A stretch of 64,000 nt of DNA. Origin: Trichaptum fuscoviolaceum (Eukaryota > Basidiomycota > Agaricomycetes > Hymenochaetales > Trichaptaceae). Below the pieces are notes generated by a model. The model worked only from the letters and a program-made list of their open reading frames with translations. It was not told where the DNA came from and ran no database searches. Position numbers and translations under genes: made by a program. This document shows positions 44,478 through 56,750 of the stretch, in pieces (the stretch's first letter is position 1; the number at the start of each line of letters is the position of its first letter). The stretch covers positions 2,384,770-2,448,769 of the forward strand of contig CAJSYZ010000010.1 in assembly GCA_910574455.1 (NCBI GenBank). The letters are read 5' to 3'.

Positions 44478-44799
44478 TAGATTGGAGATTTTCGTGATGC
44501 ATCTGAGAGTTCGTCTGCAACATTCTGTACAAGGCTTCTGCGGTTTCTTGCTTATTGCTTCCCATCGTCTGATATAGGTACCCTATGCTGATTGCGTACC
44601 ATCACTTGGAAACTCAAAGGAGAGGTGTAAGGTACGACCGGGGGATATATTTGGCGTCAGGTAGGTTTTCCGGCGCTACTGATGGGTCTTCTGATATGAG
44701 ATTCTCAATGATAGCCTTCAAGGTTTCTGTAGGTAAGCCTTCTTCATTCATTCTAGGATGTGGGGTGATAAATGTGTAAGTATATCTGTTAGCTTTCAT

Positions 44800-45542
44800 C
44801 TTTCACTGCAAGACGTACATACGTCGGTTGTCTTCGGAAATGTCATTAAGGAAAGGAGGAGACGAGAGTCCTCAACTCAACGGCCAAATCCAATGTCAAA
44901 TAATTGTATTTAATATGACATTTGGAATTGACTCGGGCTAATCCTCGACCGAGCATCCGAGTCTCCGTTCCTCGGGTCGGCGTGTCACAAATGAGCAAAA
45001 CCACGGGACTGTGACATTGCGTGTTAATATGTGCACACGTCCGGCCGAGTGCTACACCGTCACTTCCGGCCAGTTATTTGCCAAGAAATATACCATTTCT
45101 CTTACAGCAAGAAGTTCTCTATGAGATATGTGTATGTGATCCGCGTCGATCTCGAGACAGGATAAGGAGATCAATGTCACCATGAAGATAGTGTACACCA
45201 TTAACTTGAAACTTCATACAGAGAGACCCAGGTGGCAGAAAGCCTAGCTTAGAAGCACAGGAAGGTCATGCAGAAGAACGACATTCACGCATAGCGCATG
45301 AGCACTGATATACTGATGGACAAGCACTGAGGGCAATGAACTGCATCGTGATCTGAAGGAGGATGTCGCTGCGATCATCGAGGATCTCAATTTACATGGA
45401 ATTAGAGTACAGCATTATATAAGTGATACGATATATTAGAAGCAATAAGAGTCTAGGGAAGTGATCAGATCCCGAATGAGGTATGTGGTATGTGTAAGTC
45501 ATAAAAGGTATCCTAAGGTAATATAGCGCCTTTAATGCAGCT
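44800..45542. other. Intergenic; nothing recognised
   Basis: Contains imperfect inverted stretches (for example around 44885-44935, CCAATGTCAAAT facing ATGACATTTGG) but no clear element ends, gene or RNA. Confidence 0.3.
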
Positions 45543-47638
45543 TCAACATGCATCACTGAAGAAGTCGTCTACATCAAATTCAGAGTCACTAGAAAAGTCA
45601 CTATCCTCGTCCTCGATCCCAACGTCTCGCCAATATACGGGACCGGTAGAATCAAGCCCAGGGAAGTGCACTTCTTCTTCCCCGAACGCGTTATCCGCTT
45701 TCTCGGATTCGTCATAGCGCAAAACGAGGACGCGGAAATAGCGTGTTGCTCTCAGTGAGCCAGCATCCTGATACTCGACTCTGCTCGCGCCTTCGGTGAC
45801 AGTGCAGGTCGCGGACCGCGAGAAGGCGGGGGTGAAGTAGTCCTCGTGCATCACGCCTGCACCACCGATGAACTCCGCCTCGCCTTGCTCGTTGGCGCCA
45901 CAGTGAACGGGGACATGGCCCTTCAGCCCTAACGGCACACCGGGCTCCGGATACAGCCACAGGAGCTGCCGATCGTTGGCCACGAGCGCTTCGCAGGAGG
46001 CGTCGGGCCCGTTGATCCAGTCGTCCCAGATGCCGAGTGCAGCGCACGTCTCGCACGGATGACGTCGGGAGAACGCCAGACCCTAACAAGATGTTTTAGT
46101 GTTCAGAGATATGAATACCGAGAACGCCAGTTTCAAATGAGAACTTACATGTCGGACATGCGTTCGTCCGTGATCCAGAGATCGATGCCGGTAGACCCAA
46201 GCGCTTGCGGGGTCTGCGTCCGCTATGATCCGCCGAGGGCTCTTTCTCGCTTCCTGCACTGCATGTCGAGCCGCATCCACTGCAAGTCCTGAAGTCCCCT
46301 TGGGGAAAGAGTCCATCGCATACGACATTTCACTCAGACAGTAGCGATCCAGACCAGCTATGAAGCCCACGTGAAATACCGCTCTCGAACGTACTCGTTC
46401 GTCCGTGCTGTTCGAGAATTATCATGAGTCCACGCTCACTTATACGTGATTTCTAGTCACGAAGCTCACCTTGTTAGAAAAGATGTCAGAGCTCGACAGA
46501 GCCGCCTTAAGCTATGTCCATCTGCGACTTTGTCGATAAAATGGTACCCATCATCGCCAGTCGACGTTGTCTCCCTCGCCCTCAGAATTTCAGAAAGGAC
46601 GACGTCCGGCCCCGATGTCAGGTACTTTCGTAAGCCTGCGAGGCATGGAGCGCCGAGAGTACGGGGCTGGTGGCCTAGGAACTGAAGCACGTCGAAGCGT
46701 TCACCGTGTTTTGCGTGTGCGGCACGGAGCAGCAGAGTCGGGTACGTCGCCAGACTACGTAATGTGCCGGCCTGCATATTGCGATTGACGTCAACCTGCT
46801 GTTTCAGATGGTGAAACGTTTTGGGCAGATTATTGCAAAATCTTAATAAGCCGCGCCGTTAGTTTTTTTAAAAAAAATACAGGAGTCTGCTGAACGAAAG
46901 GCGCGTACCGTAAAGCCTGCTCGAGAGCTCTGGACCAGATTCGGTCCACGATGTCTGGCTTCGTGAAGCCGTTGAAGCCCCAGCGATCCTCCGCGAAGAC
47001 AGCGGACAGAATCTCGTCAAGACTGCTCCAGTCGAGGTAACTGGACGCTGTGACGAAGCATTGCACAAGATGCTCGGTGAAGACAGGCGAGTAGAATGTA
47101 AACGCGAAGATGTTGGCCTGGTCAGACGAGAGCGTCCGCGCGAGATGCCGCAAGGCAATGTGAGACACTTCGGGATTGCTATTAATAGAGTTGAGACGGG
47201 CGCAGATATAGTTCGGTTGGGCTTACAGTACGTAGGGGAGCACTTCGTATACGGTCGCCTCGTATTCCATCTGAGAGAGGCCGGGTATGTGGAGGCCCTG
47301 CGCGAGGGCATGAAGTTTGACTTCCGCGTCCCAGATCAAGCTTTTGCGAGAAGCACAAAGAAGGGTCTCTTCTTCATCAAAGAAGAAGATTCGGCGACCG
47401 ATATCATCAAGCATCTTTGAAGTTGCGCTGTTATAGGAGACCAATTAGTCTATTTGATGGGGATCAGACTTGAGAGAAGAGATACATACGTGATGAAGTC
47501 AAGAGGAGACCCGGTGAGTTTTTCTTTGTCGTGGCTTTTCAGCTCCTTTGAGTCAGCGTCTTTTGAATGGCCTGCAAGAACAGTATCGAGGGCCCGAAGA
47601 ATTAGGTTGATATCAGATAGAGTCACAGGCGAGGTCAT
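45543..47638 (-). CDS. Unrecognised 591-aa protein, six exons
   Basis: Predicted exons 47638-47490, 47427-47227, 47178-46881, 46798-46470, 46407-46149, 46082-45543 total 1,776 nt with consistent phases, and every junction is GT-AG. The start MTSPVTLSDINLILRALD is followed by a helical, repeat-like region (LVQCFVTASSYLDWSSLDEI, IWSRALEQALRYAPFVQQ, AGTLRSLATYPTLLLRAAH) suggesting an alpha-solenoid. A Cys pair (HPCETCAALGIWDDWINGP) starts the last exon, and the C-terminus is strongly acidic (DEDSDFSSDSEFDVDDFF). No family recognised. Exon 4 has a NAGNAG acceptor (CAGCAG at 46801-46796) that could add or drop one Gln. Convergent with nothing; its promoter faces SAP30BP's 3' end. Confidence 0.7.
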
Positions 47639-48583
47639 CGTCGTCAAAAAGTGGTGAACTATTGGCGGCGGAGGAAGTGGGTTTTATAAGTAGTATGTCG
47701 TAAGTTCGACTGGAGCGCATGCGATGGGTGATACAGTGAAACAAAACAGGGGCCTACAGTCTGGTTTGAGAGTCGATGCGACAAAGTAGTCCAGCAGCGT
47801 GCGTGAGAGAAGTAAAACGCGAGGAAGAGATAGCCAGGCGCGAGACTCAGGTGGGTATCGTAGAGGTTGTCATCGGGTATTTGTAGGACTGGAGACCAAC
47901 ACATACACCCGGCGGTGAGACACATGGTCAGTCAGCGGAGCAAGGACACCCAAGAACAGGACACAGCCCAACGTCTCCCGCGTCGATCGGTATCTCATAC
48001 AGAGGACGATCAATGTTCAATCATGGCCTCAAGCCGATCTTGACCTCCTGCGAGCAAACCCAAAGACTCCCATCACTTTGTTCCGCTTTGTTATAGTGGC
48101 GGGCGCTTGAAGGGCTGCAGACCGGGAGTCAGAGATGCGGTCGGTGAGTTGCACATGGGTGCTATCCTCAGAAGTGTCAGTTGCCTTGGCGATGATACGA
48201 GCACAACGGCCTGTGGAACTCGCCGATGAGACGTATAAAGACTAAACTCTTGATGAGACACAGCATACCACCACCAGAGCATGTGGGATGCACATACGAG
48301 GGTTCGATAGCTTTAGATCCTAAATCATGGGCATCAGTTCGGAGGTCAGAAAGTGGGAAGTGCGGTGGGGTTTGAGCGTCTACAGCACGAACATAGGTGA
48401 GGCTGTGCAATTGAAATATAAATCAAATTGGATGCGTTTCAATACAAAACGCGCACGCATCTCATATCTGTGGTATGAACAGCAATTAGAAGACAGGTAT
48501 TTCAAGTTCAATGTGGAAAACACGATAGCAAAATGTGCGACAGAAGGAAACAAAGAATAAAAGACGAATCTCAAGGGCAGTAA
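47639..48583. other. Intergenic between the 591-aa gene and SAP30BP; nothing recognised
   Basis: Upstream region of the minus-strand 591-aa gene and downstream of SAP30BP. Short frames lack conserved or splice-supported structure. Confidence 0.4.
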
Positions 48584-50026
48584 TTAGCCCCAGCGGCTAC
48601 CTGGCTGTAGCTGAGATCCTGAGTACGGAGCAAACCTGTTCTTCCTACCAGCAGCCCCTCCTCCAAGAATTTTACTCTGCGCTGAATGCCCGCGGTGTTG
48701 TGAAGAAGACGGACCTGCAGGCTGGGCTGACGATGTGAAGTCGATACGCGACCGTTTACCCGAAGCCTGTGCGGCCGCCTGCCTCTCTTCACGCGCTTTT
48801 TGGTACTCCGCTGATGCGCGGTGTTATGTGTTGAGAAATATAGGGGCAGAAGCCAAGTATTGCGCAATAGTAGGATTTTGTTAACATTAAATGCCGGGCC
48901 GTATGTTCATTCGCAAGATCGATGCGTGCGTGTTTAACCCCAAGTTTTCGGGATGGCCGTCAATCGCGGGTAGTTCAGCAAAGGAGAGCGGACACGCACC
49001 GATTTTCTCCGCATACCACTCCTCCTTCACATCTGTGGGATCCCAGATCTCCTTCGGAAAGTTGGTTGTGCACTCGTCGACGTCGACAAACTCGACCAGC
49101 TTCGCGTAGAGATGCGGGTTGCGGAAGGAGCGGTTGGACATGAGCGAGTCGTTGAAGTGCTTCGGGTCGACGGGGTCGTTCTTCAGCCTGTGAAACTGCG
49201 CTAACTTTGCCTGCATGCGTGGAAGGAGGGGTGTTGACGAGATTTGAGGCATGTACAGTTTATAGGAATTGGAATGATACGCACCTCGAGTTCTGCATCG
49301 CATTCTTCGTCGGGCTCAGGAGGGATGCCCCAGTCCGAGATGCCCGGGATAGGCGGCGGGCGCAACAGTCTCCTTATCCTCGTCAGCTCTTCCTCTTCAT
49401 CACCACCCTTTGCATCGCCATCGACATCGCCTTCTACCCGTCCTTCAACGCTCGTCGGGCTGCGACTTCGAGGCGGTGTTGATGCGCCGCCCGACGAGCC
49501 CGGTAAACGCGTGGTCGACCAGGTTTGCCCAGCACTGCTTGCGCTGCCTCCCACGAAAGGCGTACCGCTTCTCGACACGGCCTCGGTGATCTCGGACCCT
49601 CCCACACGCAGTTTTCGGTGCGCTGGCTTAAGGACAATAGACCCAGAGACGTTTTGTTGCTGGATCACTCGCGAAGACGAGGCGACGGGGTTTTGTTCTG
49701 AAGATAGATCCATCAGTGTCTTAATCTAGTAGAATGATCGCAGTTCGTGGCTCACTTTCTGGAGGGAGATTGTTCTCAACTTTCAGCTTGTTATCCTGCC
49801 GCGAACAAAAAGGAAAAGCCAGCAAAGAGGGAAACAGGCCATCCAAATGTTCACGAAGAGAAGTTCCTCACATTGACAATATTTGCCCGCAATCTGGATG
49901 ATTTCCCTCCAACTTTCGACCCTTCTGCGTCGCTCCCTGAGTCGTCGTTATATGAAGCAAGTCCTGGCAGAAGGTTTAGGGTACAATGCGCTTCACAGTA
50001 AGAATTAGAAAAGACTCACCATACAT
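48584..50026 (-). CDS. SAP30BP: SAP30-binding protein / HCNGP family
   Basis: Six predicted exons: 50026-50020, 49963-49872, 49795-49756, 49697-49285, 49210-49000, 48810-48584; 990 nt, 329 aa. The protein opens [18 protein letters not shown], the usual GL-x-Y-DDDSD start of the family. It has an acidic linker, then the HCNGP domain: [56 protein letters not shown] proteins are nuclear and linked to transcription repression (SAP30/HDAC) and splicing. The first coding exon has only 7 nt (ATGTATG); it is supported by restoring the conserved N-terminus. A stop at 48887 in the unspliced frame is bypassed by the last intron. Divergent from the cupredoxin gene. Confidence 0.9.
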
Positions 50027-51260
50027 CACTGCAATCGACGTTCCCGCCCTTGACAACTTGTCTCACTAAATTTTGAGAAGTTCAGGATCCTTGAGTGGAG
50101 CAGGATTGCGGTAGTAATTATCAAATCTAAGAAGTGTGTGTAAGTATGAGGTATGGTGAAGCAGAGTGAAGGCGTCGAATTGGCTTCAACTTGAAGAGTA
50201 ACCTGGTGATCTACATCCGGAAATAATTTCGCACTGGCACACTCAGGCTGCCAACGCGCCCGGCTTTTCATCACATCCCTTTGCCACTAACCACCTCTCA
50301 CTGACTATACTTCATCGAAGAACTGTATACTAAAATGTCTCAACCTCACGAAACTCATCGCGCTGGTCTGTAATATATCTCTATTCTTATTGCGCTCATG
50401 CTTTGAGGATGATGAGACTTGAAACCCGGAACTTGAACTTAGGCTTCAAACAACAACCCTACATAATCTGGATTCCACCATAAGTGTCATCTGAGCACTC
50501 AACACTGCTTAATATTCAAATTTGTCTACATCAAACCTTTCTTGCCTCGTGTTTTCTAGTGGTCTTACAGTAACTTCCACAAGAGCTTATCTATTGGTTC
50601 GTTAACAGTACTTCACCGCTTTGCCATAGCCGTCCATTTCTCGACCTCGATCTTACACAACGGTGGTATTACTCGTGCGTGTGTCATGTTCTCTTGATAT
50701 TTTCCTTTCGGAGATGATGATCGACAGACCTCACCATTGGAATCAGCGCTCGCTTTAAATTTATCTTATCTCCGGCTTTCTGGTAGTCTACCTACTGGTG
50801 GACAGGACACGACGTCCAACTCTTCCCTACCACTCGCCCTCCTACTCCGATGATCTTGTGCTCGAAACTCACGAGCAGTCTGCTAGAATGTTAGAGGTTG
50901 TAGAGCATGAGTAAACATAGACAAGTCGTGCTTCATATCCGCATGCGCCCGGACGGCGCATCGAGGCTGTGCCGTGCAGTCCTGAAGGCGTAGATTTTTG
51001 CAGACCGGGATGCCCGGTGAGCCAAAACCAGTGGGCCGCATCTCACCGCACCTCTTGATCGGCTATGCGACAATATTGCAGAGAGGGTGGAACAGATGGA
51101 TAGACATAGGGTCGATGAGGGCTCGAACTTGTGCTCAAATAGCGCTCGTGTCAGGTATCTCCAATTCCCATTCCTCTCTTTCCTTTTCTCCTGCTACCTT
51201 CTAGTAGCCTAAGAAGGCGCTGTATACCCCACCGTCAACTAAACGCCTAAAGCTTGATAG
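50027..51260. promoter_or_regulatory. 1.2-kb divergent intergenic region, SAP30BP / cupredoxin
   Basis: No coding potential seen. Likely holds both promoters; a pyrimidine-rich tract lies just before the cupredoxin start (51170-51190). No specific site can be named. Confidence 0.4.
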
Positions 51261-52794
51261 ATGTTGGTCTCTGCGGTCTTATCGCTCGTGGCGTCAGCCC
51301 CCCTCGCCCTCGGGGCCGTCCATTATGTCACAGTCGGCGGTCTGAAGCCCGACGGTACGCCGAACCTTGCGTACACCCCGAACGTGGTGTATGCGAACCC
51401 AGGCGACCAGGTCCACTTTACTTTGTGAGTAAAGAGATAACATGCTTTGCGTCTCTTTTTTGACCAATACCGAATATTATGCAGTATGGTGAAGAACCAC
51501 ACCGTAACCCAGTCTTCTTTCGACTCGCCTTGCTCGAAGTTAGCGAACAGCTATGGGCAACCCATTGGATTTGACTCAGGATTGTCAGTCTTTTCTTCTC
51601 ATCACTCACGACCATTTGACTGACTTTTCCCGGTGATTCAGCAACCCCGTTCCTGCTAATGACACCAACTTCCCGACATTCCAGGTCACCGTTAATGACA
51701 CGAACCCTATCTGGGGGTACTGCCGTCAGATCAACCCGCCCAACCCCACGCACTGCCAGTCTGGCATGGTTTTCGGCATCAACCCGTCGGCAGAGAAGAC
51801 CTTCGACGCGTTCTTGTATAAGGCGAAGGCGTCGACCTCGCAGAACACCGTATCCTCTTCCTATGCGTACCAATCGACGTCGAGTGCAGGTTCCTGGGAG
51901 ACGACCAAGACGGTGACTGTCACGCAGACGCAGACAGAGACGAAAACCATCACCGTCGATGAGTCCTCCACGACGACGTACTCTTCTGCACTCTCGACAC
52001 ACACTATCACCGTCGGCGGTGACCCCAAGACAGTCGGCTTCCAGTACTCGCCCCCGAACATCACCGCGCAGGTCGGCGACCACGTCGTGTTCAAGTTCAT
52101 GCAGAAGAACCATACCGCTACCCAGGCGTCCTTCGGCGACCCATGCCATCCGCTCGCAGACACGTCGTACCCGAGCGTGCAGGGCTTTGACTCGGGCTTC
52201 AACCCCGTCGCGCCGAACGCGACGTACTTCCCGACGTTCGAGATCGTCGTGAACGACACGAACCCGATCTGGGGCTACTGCCGCCAGCAGGCCGCGAACT
52301 TCTCGCACTGCGGCGTCGGCATGGTGTTCTCGATCAACGCGAAGGAAGGCACGGACAAGTCGTTCGAGGCGTTCCAGCACCTCGCGGTCACGAAGAATGG
52401 CTCTGGTTTTGTCGATCCCTTTGGTAACCTCACACCCGCTGCGACCCCGGCCCCGTGGTCGAGCTACGGCGGCGGCTCGAAGAACGTTGAGAACCTCGAT
52501 GTCCTTGGTTCTAGCTCAGGATCCGACAACGACTCGGCGAACTTGAAGAAGCTCCTGGACGACTATGCGCCAGCGGTTCTTGGTCTTCTAGGTGGTGTCA
52601 TGGCGCTAGTCATCGCACTCCTTGTTGTGGTCGTCATGCTTCTGCGCCGCACCCGCCCAGAGTCAGCTCCAATGCGCACCGTCGCGCCGACTTACCAGCA
52701 AGTACCTTTGACGATGCCTTCGTCGAAAATGCAGGAGGACGGAAGCCATGACTACGACGAACCGCGCTACACTGATCGCGAGCCTGCCGTCTAG
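51261..52794 (+). CDS. Two-domain cupredoxin cell-surface protein with C-terminal membrane anchor
   Basis: Three exons (51261-51424, 51485-51583, 51642-52794), 471 aa. It has a signal peptide (MLVSAVLSLVASAPLALGA). Cupredoxin domain 1 spans about 20-150 (HYVTVGG..NPGDQVHF, VKNHTVTQSSF, then NPIWGYCRQ..THCQSGMVFGIN). A Ser/Thr-rich linker follows (SYAYQSTSSAG..TVTQTQTETKTITVDESS). Domain 2 spans about 205-330 with the same blocks (HTITVGG, KNHTATQASFGDPC, NPIWGYCRQ, HCGVGMVFSIN). A single membrane helix (GGVMALVIALLVVVVML, about 404-424) precedes a short cytoplasmic tail. Fungal proteins of this type sit at the cell surface; the His/Cys/Met pattern could bind copper, but function is not known. 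The second intron starts GTCAGT. Both domains look like an internal duplication. Confidence 0.88.
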
Positions 52795-53354
52795 ATCCTG
52801 TTTTCTTTATTATCTCAAGGACATTATTTTCTTTACATGTTGGAGGGGTTGATCGATTGATGGACATTTACACTGATTATTTATTATATGTATCTAACTC
52901 TAGCACATGACCTTCTTTCCGTATCTTCACTTTTACTATAACAGCGTAGTACACCTTGTATTTACTCACGATATCTAATGATAGTCTAAGATTTGGGCAG
53001 ACGGTATTCGCTTTTCGTCCTTTGGTAGACGTCAAGATACGCTTTCGTTGAGACACAAGCCGTAAACAAGCCTGCTCAACCTCACAGGCTTACACGTTGC
53101 GCGCTGGTGATGATGTATTGTAAATGAAAGAGTCGGGCCGGTTATGGAGGAAGTTGCCCCAGACCGTCTTGTTCTGTAGAGGGAGTCTCAAGTCAAGCGA
53201 GGAAATTGCAGCCTTTGTCGAGGAGCAACGTCAGCAAGCCCCTAACTTGAAGAACTTCTACAACGCCCTTCCTCTTTCTCGGTATCGAATCGTATACAAC
53301 GTGAGCAAGAAAAGTACTATTCACCTGATACACTTGCAATTTTTGTATCGGCGG
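52795..53354. other. Intergenic between convergent genes; nothing recognised
   Basis: 3' flanks of the cupredoxin gene (+) and the F-box gene (-). AT-rich first part; no supported gene. Confidence 0.4.
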
Positions 53355-54533
53355 TCACAGAATCCTTCGGCTCGTCGAAATTGTAAATGTCATGCCGCGA
53401 GCGCTAGACATCTTCTCGATCTGCTCGTACGGGGTGCTCAGATCCAGCCCATCGAAGGGGAGTATGCAGTTCAGTATACGGAGTGCAGGGAGACGCTCCC
53501 GGTCCTCGAGCACTTTCGCGAGGTCGGCAATCCCGGTTCTTCTCGCGTAGTAGAACAGCTCCCGCAGGTGCCCGAGGTCGGAGAGGGCGTGCGCCGGGAG
53601 CATGATGGGGATGACGTGGAGGCGCCGGAGGCTCGTGAGCTGCGAGAGTGCCGCTGCGAGCGGCGTGGTGTCGAGCACGGATCGCGGGAATGCAATCCTG
53701 AGGTCGGCGAGGGAGGAGGCCCATGCGTGCAGGCACGCGCAGAGCGCCGAGAGCGCGTCGCCAGAGTCGGAAACTCTGATATGGAGCTTCTGGACGCCGG
53801 AGGGGCGCATAGTGAGCAGGGCGCGAAGCTGGCCGCTCGAAAGCTCGGGACCGGACGGGAGCTCGATGATAAGGAGTTGAGAGCACGCTTTGCTGGGGGC
53901 ACTGATTGCGGGGTGGGGGCCGACCGACGTAGACAGGGCGCCATTGTAAAACTGCACGCACTGTAAGTCCGGCCACCTCGCCATCATCTGCTGCAGCTCC
54001 GGGAGCGTGCACAGTGGTCCGCACTGTCCGCCACTCCTGTCCAGCCCGCTCACGACGAGCGAGGTGAGGGACTTTGGTCTAAGCGCGTCTATGAACGCCC
54101 GCACCTCGTCGGGATGATAGCCGCGAAGGTGCACAGAGTCGACGTTCGGGCACAGCTGGAGAATGCGCACGTACTCCTCTGACTGCGCCCGCTCCTGGAA
54201 GTCTTCCGTCGTGAGGCGCAGGCGGCGGACGAGGGCGCAAAGGCGCGGGCTAAGCTGGAGCGTACTGAGCAGCTCGTGGGCGATCCCGCTGAGGCGCCGC
54301 TTTCGGACGTGCGCGACGCGGTCGGCCCCGGCAGCTGCGACGGACTGGAAGTACGTCCCGATGGAGATTGTCTGGTAGAGCCGCCGCTCCGCTATGGGCG
54401 TCCATGCCTTGCACACCCGGAGGAGCGGTGTTAGAGGCGCCTGCGGGAGAAAGAAGTAGTTGTAGCGCCAGGCCTCCACGTCGCCCATGATCTGATCAAG
54501 GATTTCTGGTGGACAGCCCATAATGGCGCTCAT
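53355..54533 (-). CDS. F-box/LRR-like protein, intact, intronless
   Basis: 392 aa from ATG 54533. The N-terminus has an F-box-like helix set (CPPEILDQIMGDVEAW, PLLRVCKAWTPIAERRLYQTI), where such proteins bind Skp1. The rest has irregular leucine-rich repeats (LVRRLRLTTEDF, ILQLCPNVDSVHLRG, SLTSLVVSGLD, LQCVQFYNG, LIIELPSG, LADLRIAF, SLRRLHVIP) that would present a substrate to an SCF ubiquitin ligase. No introns. Highly GC-rich, which creates long antisense open frames. The substrate is unknown. Paralogous to the broken gene at 41543-44799. Confidence 0.8.
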   Translation of the reverse strand: MSAIMGCPPEILDQIMGDVEAWRYNYFFLPQAPLTPLLRVCKAWTPIAERRLYQTISIGTYFQSVAAAGADRVAHVRKRRLSGIAHELLSTLQLSPRLCALVRRLRLTTEDFQERAQSEEYVRILQLCPNVDSVHLRGYHPDEVRAFIDALRPKSLTSLVVSGLDRSGGQCGPLCTLPELQQMMARWPDLQCVQFYNGALSTSVGPHPAISAPSKACSQLLIIELPSGPELSSGQLRALLTMRPSGVQKLHIRVSDSGDALSALCACLHAWASSLADLRIAFPRSVLDTTPLAAALSQLTSLRRLHVIPIMLPAHALSDLGHLRELFYYARRTGIADLAKVLEDRERLPALRILNCILPFDGLDLSTPYEQIEKMSSARGMTFTISTSRRIL

Positions 54534-56750
54534 TGAGAAGAGATGGGGCTAATGGCGTAGATCTATTACATGTAACACTCATGAGCATGCCCTTCTTATT
54601 GACAGATCCGACTGACTTACCGTCGTTAGATGTGCGTAGAGGAATGGGTCCCTGAAGATAGGAAGCGTCCAGAGTGTTATGAGGTGGTATAGATGGGGTA
54701 TCGCGCTGCTTGATAAACTGGCTTGTGGCACACTCATTTATACTTAAGGAAAGGTGAGCGCTGCGAACTCCTTAGTCTGGTGTTCGCCGCTACGGTGCGT
54801 TCGCATCTTGACAGAAAACGTTGGAGCACTATCACAAAGAAAATCGAGAGAAACAGTGAATTCTAATAAGCAGCTGATACCACCGCCCGTGCGCCCACAG
54901 CTCAGCCGACGGACGTCCCCAAGAGATGCGATCGCATGGCCAGTCGGATCATAGCGTCTCAAGTCAGGAGGGTCGTAGTCTCCGTACTTCGATGGACCTG
55001 ATGACTTTGCAAGAGGCGAAGTTCATTGTATAATGCAAACTTGACTAGAAAAAAAAAGTCCAACATTACTCAGACTCCCTACTTAACGCCCCCGCGTACT
55101 GTTGTAGTGGTAGATGGTCGAAATAGAATTCCTTCGACGAAGGAAGCTATATTGGAAAAAATCGGACTACCAGAGTGGTTGGGCGAAGACAGTCTTCGGT
55201 GATTCTCACATGCGCGAACACCGCTAAGTGACTCGAGGCTGTCGTAGAGGCAACGAAGACATACCCAGCCAAAGAAGGCGCAGCCACTGATGAAGAGCAG
55301 TCACAGCAAAGCCCTCCAAGAAGAGTGCCGACAGAGACCACCATCCAGATAATGCAAATGAAAGTAACAAACGTTCCTGAACATGGAATGGAGTCACCAT
55401 ACTTGAGGGATAAATCGAAGGGATATAAATCGAAGACCAAATGATGCAAAACTGGGACCAAATGGTCGGTAAGACTAGGGCAGAAAGACGGCATAGCTAT
55501 GGCAATAAACCGCAAGTCACAAACCGGAAGGTCCACAGAGGTCCATGTAACAACTGCAAGACAAAGGCCGAGATGAATGGAATGGCAAGATTAGGCCATT
55601 AGTAGAACGGCAAGACAAAGGTCAGGATGAACAGTATCAGATAGATCGAGCGGAACAATCACGAAGAGAAGGCCTCGATGATAAAGAATGTGAGATGGAG
55701 GTAAATGGAAGAGCCGTTAAAGTCTTGAGGTCGTGAGGCTCGCCGCTGCCCGTGGCCTTGAACTGTCGTGGCCGATGGCAAACAGATGATGCTCGGGTGG
55801 CACGTGCTTCGGTATAATCCTGCTCCTTTGCGAGTCTGCGGGTTCCTTCCAACTTTCTAAGAAGCTATGTTTATTGTGTAATGCAGACTTGATAGGAGAA
55901 GGTCCAACATTACCCTGTGAATTATACGACTCATCTCTCGTGGTGCTCATTCTTCTTTCAAAAGGATGCAGCCATCGAGAACTTGGTGCCGACTGACATA
56001 TGAAATGAAAGCACACGCTCAATTAAGGTCTTACCTGCCTGGCACAACGAGCAATGATCAGTCAATTGAGAACACACAACATTCTCCGAAGACTCACTGG
56101 ATTCTTTGAATGTCACCTCTCTTCGCCGACCGAGGCCTACAATTTCTATGCTGGAGATTTCTGGGCAACGTAGAGGTACCACGCTTTATGGTATGCACAC
56201 GACTATTTGTGCGCGCCGGAGGTCGACACTGCAGACGATTCTGACTCGACAAAAAGGGTGTGTGTACTTTACTGTAAACGCCCATGTTGGCACTGCCAGC
56301 CTGAGTGGGGTTAGTGACCGGCCCTGAACTGCTGAAGTTGCGTGCCACTATTCACACTTTTCACATTAACCTTCTTTTCTGCTTTCTACTTGTGATTTCA
56401 GAACTCTAACAATCCCTTGCACAACGTTAACAAATGCAGTAAAAGCCATTATCAACTATTTTTTGCTTCTCCGAAGATGGCAATGAAATCTCTTACGCTA
56501 TCCTCGAAAGTACGACTTCTGGGATAATGAAGCGCCCACCTCTACTCCGTTTGGGATGAACGCGGCTACCAAGTCTTCGGAGTTAGTCGAAGGTTGATCA
56601 AATCCATTGCTCCCCGAACTCAGATCCATATCGTGTCGAGATCCGTCGGGGAATGCGGAAAAGTACCAGGTGATATATAGTCATGACAGCCTCTTCGTCT
56701 ACTTCTGCTGCTTCTCTTCGCCCCGCAGTACCCTCTCCGCGCGCTGCATC
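54534..56750. other. 2.2-kb intergenic region with dispersed repeat; no gene supported
   Basis: Two direct copies of a segment of about 45 bp (about 55026-55069 and 55870-55913; TAATGCA-ACTTGA.. then GTCCAACATTAC) lie 844 bp apart. GCAAGACAAAGG occurs twice near 55555 and 55612. A 129-codon minus frame (55536-55147) has hydrophobic stretches but no recognisable domain. The two spaced repeats may bound a small unknown element. Confidence 0.35.

Larger units (their letters stand above)
41543..44799 (-). pseudogene. F-box/LRR protein gene, disrupted by two insertions and two stops
   Basis: The 3' part (42535-41543) encodes LRR-like repeats: LSEIRDFRDVATRVERLHLG, ILQLCSNLKHVEI, MQKWPRLRCIQV, LCECLRAWSPTLKHLKID. 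These match in order the intact gene at 53355-54533 (ILQLCPNV, MMARWPDLQCVQF, LCACLHAWASSLADLRI). The 5' part is found 2 kb upstream at 44757-44480: GLPTETLKAIIENLISED..SYLTPLL matches the F-box of the paralogue. It then shows TGA where the paralogue has Arg and TGA again near its conserved Trp, followed by WYAISIGYLYQTMG. A MITE (44005-44477) and an AT-rich insertion (about 42540-43910) separate the halves. The 390-aa frame ending at 41543 starts inside the insertion and is not a real N-terminus. Confidence 0.75.

Noticed and set aside
48887..49303. SAP30BP ending at the stop at 48887
   Set aside because: The family continues with an AEYQK stretch, which is recovered after a GT-AG intron in exon 48810-48584.
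53124..53966. 280-codon plus-strand frame
   Set aside because: It is antisense to the GC-rich F-box gene, has no recognisable domain, and its opening part is not supported by homology I can see.
55147..55536. 129-codon hydrophobic minus-strand frame
   Set aside because: No conserved motif, no clear start context, no neighbour linkage; kept as intergenic.
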